A DNA stretch of 64,000 nt from Mucilaginibacter yixingensis (GCF_041080815.1 NZ_CP160205.1:4836001-4900000); one strand, 5' to 3'; shown: positions 17,218-25,773, counted from the first letter of the stretch. The notes: generated by a model from the letters alone, not told the origin. Numbers and translations: made by a program.

Positions 17218-18034
17218 TGCACATCAGCACTTCTGGGTTTTTGACCCGGTGCGCGATAGCTGGATAACCGACGACATGTCGGCCATCCAAAAAAACTTTT
17301 TGCCGCAGGAACTGAAATACGTACTGCATGAGAACGGCATGGACGGCTGCGTAGCCGTTCAGGCCGATCAGTCTGAAGAACAAAACTCTTTCCTGCTCGG
17401 CCTAACCGAGGGGAACGATTTTATTAAAGGCATAGTTGGCTGGGTTGATCTGCGTGCAGAAAACATTGAAGACCGGCTGGCATACTACAGTCATACCAAG
17501 CTGATGAAAGGCTTTCGCCATGTGTTGCAGGGCGAAGCCAACCGCGCGCTGATGCTGGAGCCTGATTTTATGCGAGGCATCAGTCTGCTCAACAAATACG
17601 GCTTTACGTATGACATTCTGATCTTCCCCGATCAGTTGAAATATGCCGAAAAACTGGTACGCCAATTCCCTGATCAGAAATTTGTGCTCGATCATATTGC
17701 CAAGCCCTATATTAAGGACGGCAAGATAGATACCTGGGCGGCAGAGATTGATCTGCTGGCCCGCCAGGAAAACGTTTGGTGCAAGGTATCGGGCATGGTA
17801 ACCGAGGCCGACTGGCACAACTGGACCAACGATACCTTTAAACGCTACCTTGATGTGGTGTTCAATGCATTCGGCCCCAACAAACTGATGTTTGGGTCAG
17901 ATTGGCCGGTGTGCCTTATAGCAGGCCAATATGCGCAGGTAAAAGGTATTTTAAGCGATTATTGCGCCGCACTTTCGCCGAGCGAGCAAAATGCTATCTT
18001 TGGCGGCAACGCAATAACCTTTTATAACCTATAA
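17204..18034 (+). CDS. Amidohydrolase family protein, probable L-fuconolactonase
   Basis: 276 aa TIM-barrel hydrolase of the COG3618 type. The HxH metal motif is in DAHQHFWVFDP (residues ~4-14), with FVLDHIAKPYI, VWCKVSGMVTEADW, and the barrel-end Asp in LMFGSDWPVC. The family opens sugar lactones (L-fucono- or L-rhamnono-lactone). Its place between an FAH hydrolase and an L-fucose-dehydrogenase-like SDR points to L-fuconolactone or a related 6-deoxy-sugar lactone. Confidence 0.85.
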   Translation: MQKIDAHQHFWVFDPVRDSWITDDMSAIQKNFLPQELKYVLHENGMDGCVAVQADQSEEQNSFLLGLTEGNDFIKGIVGWVDLRAENIEDRLAYYSHTKLMKGFRHVLQGEANRALMLEPDFMRGISLLNKYGFTYDILIFPDQLKYAEKLVRQFPDQKFVLDHIAKPYIKDGKIDTWAAEIDLLARQENVWCKVSGMVTEADWHNWTNDTFKRYLDVVFNAFGPNKLMFGSDWPVCLIAGQYAQVKGILSDYCAALSPSEQNAIFGGNAITFYNL

Positions 18035-18044
18035 AAACATTTTC

Positions 18045-18833
18045 ATGGACCTGTTATTAAAAAACAAGGTAATCATCGTTACCGGCGGCGCCAAGGGCAT
18101 TGGCGAGGGAGTTTGCCGCGTACTGGCAGCCGAAGGTGCTATCCCTGTAGTGGTGGGCCGCAAAGCGGTTGACAATCAACGATTGGTAGATGACATTAAA
18201 GCAGCCGGAGGCCAGGCCTTCCAGGTAGAAGCCGAACTTTCAAAGCCCGAAGACTGTAAAAAAGCTGTTGATGCCGTAATGGCCGAGTATGGCCGCATTG
18301 AGGGCGTAGTAAACAACGCAGGTTTAAATGACGGTGTAGGCCTTGAAGATGGCGGCTACGAACGTTTTGTACAATCGCTGCATAACAGTTTGATCCATTA
18401 TTACCTGATTGTTCATCACGCTTTACCAGCGCTGAAAGCATCAAAAGGGTCTATCCTTAATATTACTTCTAAAACAGCCGAGACCGGTCAGGGCCATACC
18501 TCGGGCTATGCTGCTGCTAATGGTGGCCGTAACGCCTTAACCCGCGAATGGGCAGTAGAGTTACTAAAATACGGCATCCGTGTAAACGCCATTGTAGTGG
18601 CAGAATGCTGGACACCGCAATACTCCAACTGGATCAAAACCCTGAGCAACCCAGACGAGATGCTGAAAGAAATTACAGACCGCATCCCGCTGGAACACCG
18701 CATGACCACTTCAGAGGAAATTGCCAACACCACAGCCTTCCTGCTGTCAGAACGCTCAAGCCACACCACCGGGCAGATCATCCACGTTGATGGGGGCTAT
18801 GTGCATCTGGATAGGGCGCTGGCTAACGCATAA
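18045..18833 (+). CDS. SDR oxidoreductase, probable L-fucose (6-deoxy-sugar) dehydrogenase
   Basis: 262 aa SDR resembling L-fucose dehydrogenases that oxidise the pyranose to the lactone. NAD(P) motif TGGAKGIGEG (~13-22), VVNNAG, catalytic Ser in ILNITSKTAE, Tyr in SGYAAANGG, end TTGQIIHVDGGYVHLDRAL. Oddity: the usual YxxxK reads Tyr-Ala-Ala-Ala-Asn (AAT at the Lys position), so the near-universal catalytic lysine is absent. It starts 10 nt after the lactonase stop. Function may be altered, or the subfamily may tolerate Asn. Confidence 0.75.
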   Translation: MDLLLKNKVIIVTGGAKGIGEGVCRVLAAEGAIPVVVGRKAVDNQRLVDDIKAAGGQAFQVEAELSKPEDCKKAVDAVMAEYGRIEGVVNNAGLNDGVGLEDGGYERFVQSLHNSLIHYYLIVHHALPALKASKGSILNITSKTAETGQGHTSGYAAANGGRNALTREWAVELLKYGIRVNAIVVAECWTPQYSNWIKTLSNPDEMLKEITDRIPLEHRMTTSEEIANTTAFLLSERSSHTTGQIIHVDGGYVHLDRALANA

Positions 18834-18847
18834 GATATTCATATAGA

Positions 18848-18874
18848 CTTACGAGGTTTTTAAAACTTCGTAAG
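18848..18874. terminator. Hairpin after the sugar-oxidation operon
   Basis: CTTACGAGGTTTT / AAAACTTCGTAAG, one G-T mismatch, 15 nt past the stop. No T-run follows, so it is either a weak terminator or another dispersed repeat. Confidence 0.4.
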
Positions 18875-18888
18875 CCTAATACGCCATT

Positions 18889-18986
18889 ACGTCGTTGCGA
18901 GGCACGAAGCAATCTCTGTACATGCATGTCCGCTTAACATGTGGGACTGTCCTTTGCAGAGTTTGCTTCGCGCCTAGCAATGACGT
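18889..18986. repeat. GTCATTGCGAGG hairpin family, copy 3
   Basis: Left arm ACGTCGTTGCGAGGCACGAA, right arm CTTCGCGCCTAGCAATGACGT; the loop contains TGTACATG as in copy 4 (61302-61399). Arms carry a few mismatches. Confidence 0.8.
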
Positions 18987-19059
18987 GTTACTTTATCTCC
19001 AATCAACGTTTCAAGCTAAAAAATGAACTTTTAGCAACACTGGCTTATCATCAAAAGCA

Positions 19060-19067
19060 TAACTTTG
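19060..19067 (+). promoter_or_regulatory. Bacteroidota -7 box before the cupin gene
   Basis: TAACTTTG, ending 6 nt before ATG 19074. This implies a leader of essentially zero length. Confidence 0.6.
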
Positions 19068-19073
19068 CGCACG

Positions 19074-19436
19074 ATGATCAGAGCTTACCTGCTTACCACC
19101 GGCACCGACGGACACTCGCACGTGCAGACCGGGCATGTTGCCGAGGGTGTGCTTACCGATGGCGTTACCATCCGCTTCCAGGAAACCGCACCGCACACCC
19201 ATTATAACTGGCACACCGCGCCTACTACGCAATATGTGCTCTGCCTTACAGGTACCCTTCATTTCAAAACCTTTACGGGCGAAGAATTTGTGCTGAAACC
19301 CGGCGAAGTGCTGATTGCTATGGATACCACCGGCAGCGGCCACACCTGGCAAATGCTGGGCGATGAGCCATGGAAGCGCGCTTACGTACCTTTTGATCCA
19401 CAGAAAACCATCAATTTTACTCCAGATGAACAATAA
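19074..19436 (+). CDS. Cupin domain protein
   Basis: 120 aa single-domain cupin. Metal-site motif 1 is recognisable (HTHYNWHTAPTTQYVLCLTGTLHF), then VLKPGEVLIAMDTTGSGHTWQM for motif 2. Start at ATG 19074, just past a promoter box; an in-frame TTG at 19065 lies inside that box and is rejected. Function unknown; such proteins may be isomerases, dioxygenases or sensors. Its end overlaps the HAD gene by 11 bp, so the two are translated together. Confidence 0.8.
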   Translation: MIRAYLLTTGTDGHSHVQTGHVAEGVLTDGVTIRFQETAPHTHYNWHTAPTTQYVLCLTGTLHFKTFTGEEFVLKPGEVLIAMDTTGSGHTWQMLGDEPWKRAYVPFDPQKTINFTPDEQ

Positions 19437-20052
19437 CACAACGGCCACAGATAATCAAAAATTCCATAAACTACAGGAAATGACCCAGGGCGACTATGAG
19501 GCCTTCCTGTATGATTGCGATGGCACCCTGGCCGATAATATGCCAGCCCATACCGAAACCTACGTTCGCGTGGCGGCAGATGGCGGTGTGAACATTGACG
19601 GCACCATGATTGACGAGCTGGCCGGATGGCCTATTGTGGAGGTGGTAAAAGAGATCAATCGCCGGTATGATGCCAGCTTTGATCCTGAGGAATTTAATCG
19701 CCTGAAATATGAACTGTTCAATGCCGAGTACATCGAAAAAATACAACCCATAGATTACGTGGTAGAGCATCTGATAGCCAACGCCGGTAAAGTGAGGATT
19801 GGCGTAGTGTCTGGCGGCAGTCGTGAGGCTATTACCCGTACACTACAAATTATCGGCGTGTCAGATCTGGTAGAAGTAATGGTTTGTGCCGGCGAAACCC
19901 CCAATGGCAAACCATTCCCGGATCCATTTTTGGCGGCCGCCGAAAAGCTGGGCGTTGATCCGAAGAAATGCCTTGTTTTTGAGGATGGTAATCCAGGCGT
20001 TGCGGCGGCAGAAGCAGCAGGTATGAAATGGATTAGGGTTGATAAAATTTAA
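19426..20052 (+). CDS. HAD family phosphatase / phosphoglucomutase-like
   Basis: 208 aa HAD hydrolase, subfamily IA. Nucleophile motif YDCDGTLADN (near residue 29), motif II VVSGGSREA, motif III Lys in NGKPFPDPFL, motif IV VFEDGNPGVAAAEAAG. Start ATG 19426 overlaps the cupin stop. The closest familiar types are fructose-1-phosphatase (YqaB) and beta-phosphoglucomutase; the substrate, probably a sugar phosphate, cannot be fixed. Confidence 0.85.
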   Translation: MNNNTTATDNQKFHKLQEMTQGDYEAFLYDCDGTLADNMPAHTETYVRVAADGGVNIDGTMIDELAGWPIVEVVKEINRRYDASFDPEEFNRLKYELFNAEYIEKIQPIDYVVEHLIANAGKVRIGVVSGGSREAITRTLQIIGVSDLVEVMVCAGETPNGKPFPDPFLAAAEKLGVDPKKCLVFEDGNPGVAAAEAAGMKWIRVDKI

Positions 20053-20144
20053 CTAATATTTAACAACCAGAGCTTTCGCTGCTTGGTATTACAATTTTTA
20101 CCCCGAGTAGTTATTCATTAATTAAATATTCCTAAAAGGGATAT

Positions 20145-20152
20145 TATATTTG
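20145..20152 (+). promoter_or_regulatory. Bacteroidota -7 box before the TPR-HTH regulator
   Basis: TATATTTG, 25 nt before ATG 20178, giving a short ~20-nt leader. Confidence 0.6.
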
Positions 20153-20177
20153 TGCATACACAACCTGCCTGCCTGCA

Positions 20178-21965
20178 ATGATCGTCTTCAACGTTTGCAC
20201 AAGGCTGCCCAAATGGAAAGCGATCAGGGCTGCTTTTTGCATTTTACTGTTTTTTTTATCTTCCGCCGCGCGGTCTGGAACTCCTGTTTCATCTCCTACA
20301 CAAGTCTTCTTAGCCTTAAAAAACCTTAAACCCGATGATCGGGCAGCACAAGCCTTTGGGCTTTATAAAAGCAACTACCGCAAAGCCAATGAACAAGCGG
20401 CCATGCGTGCGCTGGATACTTTGCGTCAGATGGCAACACAGTGGAATGACCTATCACTACAATGCGCCGTATTGACCTTTCGTGCTGATTATTATTCGGC
20501 TACCCGCGGCTTTAATCAACAAAGTATTGACTATTATCAGCAGGCTATTGAGTTTGCCGTTAGCAATGAATTACCCATTGATGAAGCCATCTCCTTGCAA
20601 AAAAAAGCATCCTATCTCTTCACCTTCAGTCGCAATACCGATGCTTGCCAATGCTTCTTGCAGGCTTATGAAAAATTTAGACAGATAGGTTTTAAAAACG
20701 TCCCCAACTTATCGCAGTACCTGGCAGAACAAGCTAATTTTTACTACAGTCTGAAAGATTATGATAGTGCCGGCACCCTCCTAAAACAAGCGCTGGATTA
20801 TCCCTTACAATCAGAACGGGCACGCATTAATATCATCAATACGCTCGGGCTCATCTACCGTAATCAGAGCAATTATAAAGATGCGTTAAACTATTTTTCA
20901 AGTGCCCGCAACTATGCCGTAGCCTCAAAAGATACAGCCTGGCTGGGCATCATCAATGGCAATATTGGGTCGGTATATTTCAGACAAAACAAATACGCAC
21001 AGGCAGAGCCCTTGATCAGGAACGATTACGAGACATCTATCCGCTTCAAAGATTCTGTTAATGCCGGCACCGCGCTGTTAAGGCTAAGCCGCATCAACAT
21101 TGAGCGTAGCAATTTGAAACTTTCCGAGGCTGAACTGGATACTGCAGAAAAACTTACCGTTAATAAAAAGTTCGCCATTAACCTGATATCGCAGGTAGAG
21201 TTGAACAGGCAACGGGCAGAAGTATATCAAAAATCTGGCAGGCTTGCCTTTGCGATAAAGTACAGCAAGCAATATGAAATACTAAAAGACAGCCTGAACA
21301 AACGCGATAATATTGTTGCCGTTGAAAACGTACGGCTAAAGTGGGTAGCAGAACGCCATCAAGCAGAACTGGAACAACTGCGTAACCGTGGTGAGCTATC
21401 AAAATTTAAACGCAATGCAGTTATAGTGATATTGGTGCTAACCATTGCGGTGGTATCATTGTTATTTAATCGCTACCGCTCCAACGCGCGAAAAAACCAA
21501 CAACTGTTATTGGCCGAGAAACGCCGGGTTGATGAAGAACTGGGAAACGCAGTAACCCTGCTGAAACAGTATACCGAGAACCTGAAACAGAACAATGCCA
21601 TTATAGAGAAATTTAAAAGTGAGATAGCCAACTTTAAAGCCGATTCTACCGATCGGAAAACTACCGAAAACCTTGAGAAGTTGTTGCAGGCCCGCATCAT
21701 GACCGATGAAACCTGGGACGAGTTTAAGAAACTGTTCAGTAAGGTGCATGGCGGCTTTTTTACCCGCTTACGCAAAAGCTACCCTAATTTAACAGATACC
21801 GATACGCGCCTACTATCATTATTAAAACTGGGGCTGAACAATCGTGAAATGGCAAACATGCTGGGCGTTACTATTGAAGGGGTAAAGAAATCAAAACAAC
21901 GCATGCGTAAAAAAATGGAATTACCTGCCGAAGCCGAGCTGGAACAAGTGATAGCCAATATCTGA
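20178..21965 (+). CDS. Membrane TPR protein with C-terminal HTH (putative one-component regulator)
   Basis: 595 aa. N-terminal signal/anchor (~8-32), then tetratricopeptide repeats to ~370 (YYQQAIEFAVSNE, LKDYDSAGTLLKQALDY, YRNQSNYKDALNYFSSARNYA, FRQNKYAQAEPLI), a coiled segment, a transmembrane helix (~415-433, AVIVILVLTIAVVSLLFN), a long coiled coil, and a LuxR-like HTH (TDTRLLSLLKLGLNNREMAN, GVTIEGVKKSKQRMRKKM). The layout implies a periplasmic TPR sensor with a cytoplasmic DNA-binding tail, recurrent in Bacteroidota. No kinase or receiver domain. Target genes unknown. Confidence 0.8.
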   Translation: MIVFNVCTRLPKWKAIRAAFCILLFFLSSAARSGTPVSSPTQVFLALKNLKPDDRAAQAFGLYKSNYRKANEQAAMRALDTLRQMATQWNDLSLQCAVLTFRADYYSATRGFNQQSIDYYQQAIEFAVSNELPIDEAISLQKKASYLFTFSRNTDACQCFLQAYEKFRQIGFKNVPNLSQYLAEQANFYYSLKDYDSAGTLLKQALDYPLQSERARINIINTLGLIYRNQSNYKDALNYFSSARNYAVASKDTAWLGIINGNIGSVYFRQNKYAQAEPLIRNDYETSIRFKDSVNAGTALLRLSRINIERSNLKLSEAELDTAEKLTVNKKFAINLISQVELNRQRAEVYQKSGRLAFAIKYSKQYEILKDSLNKRDNIVAVENVRLKWVAERHQAELEQLRNRGELSKFKRNAVIVILVLTIAVVSLLFNRYRSNARKNQQLLLAEKRRVDEELGNAVTLLKQYTENLKQNNAIIEKFKSEIANFKADSTDRKTTENLEKLLQARIMTDETWDEFKKLFSKVHGGFFTRLRKSYPNLTDTDTRLLSLLKLGLNNREMANMLGVTIEGVKKSKQRMRKKMELPAEAELEQVIANI

Positions 21966-22323
21966 GGCATGTCCACCCCTCTGTCCATCTTATGTTGATT
22001 CCTTAGGCATTATCTGCTTAGTTCTCTTTATCTTTTGTAGCTCTCGCTTCAAGCAACTCACTCTGGGCGTTATAATCTTAGATAAACCGTCATTCTGGTT
22101 CAAAACAGGAGCAATTCGCTTGCTTTTGAAGAAAAGCCATTAACCACATCCTCTCTTTCGCACTAAAACAAAGCCTGTTACATTGGCAAATAAAATGTTT
22201 TGCCAAAACACTCTTGTCCTTGTTTTGTCCACCGTTTGCACATCAATTTCAGCCCCATTATAACGTATTTTTATAACGAATAATTAAGGGCAACTCACTT
22301 GTATAACTTTTAAGCAAAACACC
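21966..22323. other. Intergenic, no recognisable content
   Basis: 358 bp of AT-rich sequence. I see no ORF, strong hairpin or repeat. CTTTTAAGCAAAA occurs just before the next gene (near 22303-22317) and resembles a word in the tandem units at 37.5-38.0 kb, probably by chance. Confidence 0.5.
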
Positions 22324-22512
22324 ATGAACACAATAAAAAACAAGAGGAAATGCCAGAAATGCGCCAATGGCGTTTTAGACACCCGCGCTCCACGCCCGAT
22401 GTTAATGAAACTGCTATTGTTTTGGCTTCCTTTAAAAAGGTATAAATGCAATTACTGCGGTAAAAAGACTTACGTTTACGGCGACGAAGCATTAGCAACT
22501 ACAAATTCCTAA
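22324..22512 (+). CDS. Mini zinc-ribbon protein
   Basis: 62 aa, unknown function. Two CxxC pairs: CQKC near residue 11 and CNYC near residue 43, separated by RPMLMKLLLFWLPLKRYK, a short hydrophobic stretch that could sit on a membrane. The spacing fits a treble-clef or rubredoxin-like zinc knot. Its stop is 2 nt from the convergent comB stop. The ordered Cys pairs and basic/aromatic flanks argue for a real gene. Confidence 0.65.
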   Translation: MNTIKNKRKCQKCANGVLDTRAPRPMLMKLLLFWLPLKRYKCNYCGKKTYVYGDEALATTNS

Positions 22513-22514
22513 CC

Positions 22515-23231
22515 CTAGCGCAAACGCACCAACTTCTCGTCTGTTAAAACGGGTATAGCCGTAGTAATGTCTGTTTGCAAACAGAAAGCAATGTCGGCCT
22601 CTATGCCCAGCTTCTTCAAGCGTTCGCTATGCGATGTTTTTTTGAGGTACTGGGCAATATCATTTTTACCCAGCTGAAAAAGATCATTGGCGGCAATGGC
22701 CGGATCGTCCATTTTGTAGTCGAAGTCTTTTAATTGTTCGGCAACAGCACCGGCAAACAGCGTATCTTCCAGATTAAAGTTGTTTTTCCAGCCGGCACAA
22801 ACCAGCAGTATATCTTCGTTCAAACTTTTCAGCCAATTGCAAAGCGGTGTAAGGTTCAGGAAAGAACCTATAGCCACCTTTTTTGCCGCACGCGACAGGT
22901 GCAGCGCTTGCGTGCCGTTGGTAGTGGTAAGCACCACCGTTTTGCCCGAAACTTTTTCTGTAGTGTAAGAGAAAGGCGAGTTACCAAAATCAAAGCCTTC
23001 AACAACTTCGCCATTGCGCTCGGCTGCTAACAGGTAATCTGGGTTAAATTCTTTGTAGGCCAGGCATTCCTCAACTTCGGCTACGGGGATAATGGCTTCG
23101 GCACCATTGTCAATACCATAGCAAATAGATGAGGTGGCTCTGAAGATATCAATAATCACCACTACATAATCTTTTACATCATAAAGGCCCAGTAAAGCGG
23201 GGCTCAGGCAAACTTCCAGTTTTTTGGTCAC
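22515..23231 (-). CDS. comB: 2-phosphosulfolactate phosphatase
   Basis: 238 aa ComB-family phosphatase. In archaea it dephosphorylates 2-phosphosulfolactate on the way to coenzyme M; the role in Bacteroidota may concern sulfolactate or sulfonolipid metabolism. Family landmarks: VVVIIDIFRATSSI, VAEVEECLAYK, LLAAERNGEVVEGFDFGNSP, VLTTTNGTQAL, VCAGWKNNFNLEDTLFAGA. Its promoter box (TACCTTTG on the minus strand) lies 20 nt upstream. Monocistronic. Confidence 0.9.
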   Translation of the reverse strand: MTKKLEVCLSPALLGLYDVKDYVVVIIDIFRATSSICYGIDNGAEAIIPVAEVEECLAYKEFNPDYLLAAERNGEVVEGFDFGNSPFSYTTEKVSGKTVVLTTTNGTQALHLSRAAKKVAIGSFLNLTPLCNWLKSLNEDILLVCAGWKNNFNLEDTLFAGAVAEQLKDFDYKMDDPAIAANDLFQLGKNDIAQYLKKTSHSERLKKLGIEADIAFCLQTDITTAIPVLTDEKLVRLR

Positions 23232-23250
23232 GGCTTAATTTATTTGGCTG

Positions 23251-23258
23251 CAAAGGTA
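23251..23258 (-). promoter_or_regulatory. Bacteroidota -7 box before comB
   Basis: Minus-strand TACCTTTG, 19 nt between the box and the comB start codon. Confidence 0.55.
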
Positions 23259-23324
23259 GCCGATTAGTTAATTAACCCCAATTGCCGCTTAATTAAAATG
23301 TGCATTACGGCAGCTGCAATTAAC

Positions 23325-23332
23325 TATCTTTG
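23325..23332 (+). promoter_or_regulatory. Bacteroidota -7 box before the GT39-like gene
   Basis: TATCTTTG, ending 6 nt before ATG 23339; candidate leaderless transcript. Confidence 0.6.
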
Positions 23333-23338
23333 CTGGCA

Positions 23339-25009
23339 ATGAACCTGCAATCCACGGCTTATTATAAGTGGCTTTACATCTTTATCGCGCTGGCGGTGGC
23401 CGTTAACTTTAGCGGACTGTTTATTACCATTATTGGGCCCGATGGCACCTATTATGCCGGCATTGCCAAAACCATGGTTTGGCGGCATGATTTTGTGAAC
23501 CTTTACGTACAGGGTACAGACTTTCTGGATAAGCCACACTTCCCGTTCTGGATCACGGCACTATCTTACGAGCTATTTGGCATCAAGACCTGGGCTTATA
23601 AACTCCCGGGCATTCTATTTATGCTGATGGGCGCCCTATATACCTACCGGTTTGCCATTAAACTCTATCAAAGCAAAGAGGTAGCACTGTGGAGCGTACT
23701 GATACTACTTACTGCAGAGCATATCATCATCTCCAGCAATGATGTACGTGCCGAGCCTTACCTTACCGGCCTCATCATTGCTTCTATCTACCATTTTTAC
23801 CGCACCACAGATAAAACCCGCTTAGGGCATTTACTCCTGGCATCGATGTTTGCCGCTATGGCTATCATGACTAAGGGTATGTTTGCGCTCATCCCCATCG
23901 GTGGCGCCATTGGCGGACACCTGCTCATTACCCGCGCCTGGCCTCAGCTGTTCCATTGGCGTTGGCTGCTGGCTATTATTTTGATAAGCGTAATGATATT
24001 ACCCGAGGTTTACTGCCTCAATGTGCAGTTTGATAGCCATCCGGAGAAGGTTGTATTTGGCCAGCATGCCGTATCAGGCATTAAATGGTTTTTGTGGGAT
24101 AGTCAGATCGGTCGCTTCTTTAATAATGGCCCCATTAAAGGCAACGGCGATCCTTTCTTTTTTGTGCATACGCTGCTGTGGGCTTTTTTGCCATGGTCGT
24201 TGCTGTTGTTTGCCTGCCTGTTCTGGTCAATCAAAGCCAACGTTAAGCAGGCGCAGCGCTATCAATGGCATTGCCTGTGCGGCTCGTTGCTGACGTTTCT
24301 GGTCTTCTCGGCCTCTAAATTTCAGCTGCCTTATTATCTTAACATTGTATTCCCGCTGTTTGCTATACAACTTGCTTATTTCCTCAGGAACTTAAAAAAA
24401 GAAAAAAGCCTGAAAGCGGTCAACATCACGCAACGGATCGTCATGACCCTGCTATTGGTGGTAATTATGGCACTGCAGTATTTCTTTAAACCGGGACCGT
24501 CATCGTGGACCATATTCGCCGTCCTTGCGGTGCTCCTGCTAATAGTGTTTAGAGCCGTGCGCAAAACATCAGCTTACGGATTAACGCGCACTATGCTTCA
24601 AACCGTTGCCGTGGCGTTTTTTGTTAACCTGTATTTAAACCTGGTGTTTTATCCGGCATTACTGCATTACCAGTCAGGTAGCGAAGCGGCATTCTACATC
24701 AATCAGCATAATACCAACAATCTGCCTGTGGCTCAAACCGGCGATAATTATAACTTCCCCCTGGAGTTTTATCTCAACAAACCGCTCATCACTATAGATC
24801 CTAATGGGCATGACACCACAACCGCCAAGCCATTCATTTTATATGGTGATCATCAGGTGATTGAAGGATTGAGGAAACAGGGCTGGAAAATTCGACAACT
24901 TAGCACATTTAATCAGTATTGGATCAGCATGCTGAAGCCAAAGTTCTTGAATGCCGCGACGCGAAGCGAGGTTGTAACGCATTCGGATGTGGTGTTAGTA
25001 ACCCCCTAG
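23339..25009 (+). CDS. Glycosyltransferase family 39-like membrane protein (ArnT-like)
   Basis: 556 aa polytopic membrane protein of the lipid-linked-sugar transferase class. Early acidic loop GPDGTYYAGIAKTM and LDKPHFPFWITALSYELFG match the ArnT/PMT first periplasmic loop, whose Asp is catalytic. About 11 further helices, then a soluble C-terminal tail (~460-556). Likely adds a sugar from a polyprenyl-phosphate donor to lipid A or protein. Start ATG 23339; a TTG at 23330 lies in the promoter box. The stop codon TAG (25007-25009) is formed by a C-rich hairpin repeat. Confidence 0.85.
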   Translation: MNLQSTAYYKWLYIFIALAVAVNFSGLFITIIGPDGTYYAGIAKTMVWRHDFVNLYVQGTDFLDKPHFPFWITALSYELFGIKTWAYKLPGILFMLMGALYTYRFAIKLYQSKEVALWSVLILLTAEHIIISSNDVRAEPYLTGLIIASIYHFYRTTDKTRLGHLLLASMFAAMAIMTKGMFALIPIGGAIGGHLLITRAWPQLFHWRWLLAIILISVMILPEVYCLNVQFDSHPEKVVFGQHAVSGIKWFLWDSQIGRFFNNGPIKGNGDPFFFVHTLLWAFLPWSLLLFACLFWSIKANVKQAQRYQWHCLCGSLLTFLVFSASKFQLPYYLNIVFPLFAIQLAYFLRNLKKEKSLKAVNITQRIVMTLLLVVIMALQYFFKPGPSSWTIFAVLAVLLLIVFRAVRKTSAYGLTRTMLQTVAVAFFVNLYLNLVFYPALLHYQSGSEAAFYINQHNTNNLPVAQTGDNYNFPLEFYLNKPLITIDPNGHDTTTAKPFILYGDHQVIEGLRKQGWKIRQLSTFNQYWISMLKPKFLNAATRSEVVTHSDVVLVTP

Positions 25010-25025
25010 CCCCCTAAAGGGGGAA
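24999..25025. repeat. C-rich hairpin repeat at the end of the GT39-like gene
   Basis: ACCCCCTAGCCCCCTAAAGG followed by GGG. The TAG inside it is the stop codon of the upstream gene. Same type at 32009-32036 and 41031-41062. Confidence 0.8.
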
Positions 25026-25047
25026 CTATTACGATCTGGCCAGGATA

Positions 25048-25773
25048 CTATTTCAATATTTTTATCCTGAAATCTTTGTATTCAACCTTCATGGGCGGGC
25101 CTACGTGTACCTGTACGCCAATCATGCCACTCATTTTGCGGTTGGCTTCATCGTTATCAACAACCTCGCTCATCAGTTTACCATTAAGGTAATGTTGTAG
25201 TTTATTGCCTTTGGCGATGATGTGCAACTCGTTCCAGCCATCGTAATTAATACTTTTCAATAACTCTTGTTGGGTACCTGTCGAATCAACCACGCGTGGC
25301 TTGCCGTTCTCTATTACGGTACGCTGACCGCGCAATGCTAAAAACTGGCGACCGCGTTCTTCATAATTCTGGCCGCTATAGCGGGGATAGCCCAGGTTGT
25401 ATTTGTCTTTACCGTCAATATCCTGCTGGTAACCTTTCATGGCATAAGGCAGGCTGTCAATTACCTCGCTGCGGTAGTTAACGCCGCTGTTACCTTTTGC
25501 CGATATGCGGTACGATACTTTTAGTTCAAAATCGGCCGGTTTGCCACCTTGCCAAATCAGAAAAGTATTACGTTTCAGAATGGTTTCCGGAGTAACCTCA
25601 CCTATGATCTCGCCGTTCTCTACGCGCCAATATTTGGGATCGCCATCCCAGCCTTTCAGGGTTTTGCCGTCAAACATCGGCTTAAAGCCTTCTTCTTTTT
25701 GCTGAACAATTTTGAATGCCGAAATAACGACAGCGAAAAACAGAAACGCAGGGATCAGTTTTAAGATTTTCAT
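25048..25773 (-). CDS. DUF1080 (3-keto-disaccharide hydrolase-like) protein
   Basis: 241 aa exported protein: signal segment at residues ~5-20, then a jelly-roll DUF1080 domain (FKPMFDGKTLKGWDGDPKYW, NGEIIGEVTP, KVSYRISAKGNSGVNYRSEV, YQQDIDGKDKYN, LQHYLNGKLMSEV, IGVQVHVGPPMKVEYKDFRI). Some members cleave 3-keto-glucosides; others are uncharacterised. Length and motifs are normal. It stands alone on the minus strand, so the substrate is open. Confidence 0.85.
   Translation of the reverse strand: MKILKLIPAFLFFAVVISAFKIVQQKEEGFKPMFDGKTLKGWDGDPKYWRVENGEIIGEVTPETILKRNTFLIWQGGKPADFELKVSYRISAKGNSGVNYRSEVIDSLPYAMKGYQQDIDGKDKYNLGYPRYSGQNYEERGRQFLALRGQRTVIENGKPRVVDSTGTQQELLKSINYDGWNELHIIAKGNKLQHYLNGKLMSEVVDNDEANRKMSGMIGVQVHVGPPMKVEYKDFRIKILK

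Noticed and set aside
19065..19073. TTG start of the cupin gene
   Set aside because: The codon is part of the TAACTTTG -7 box; ATG 19074 follows.
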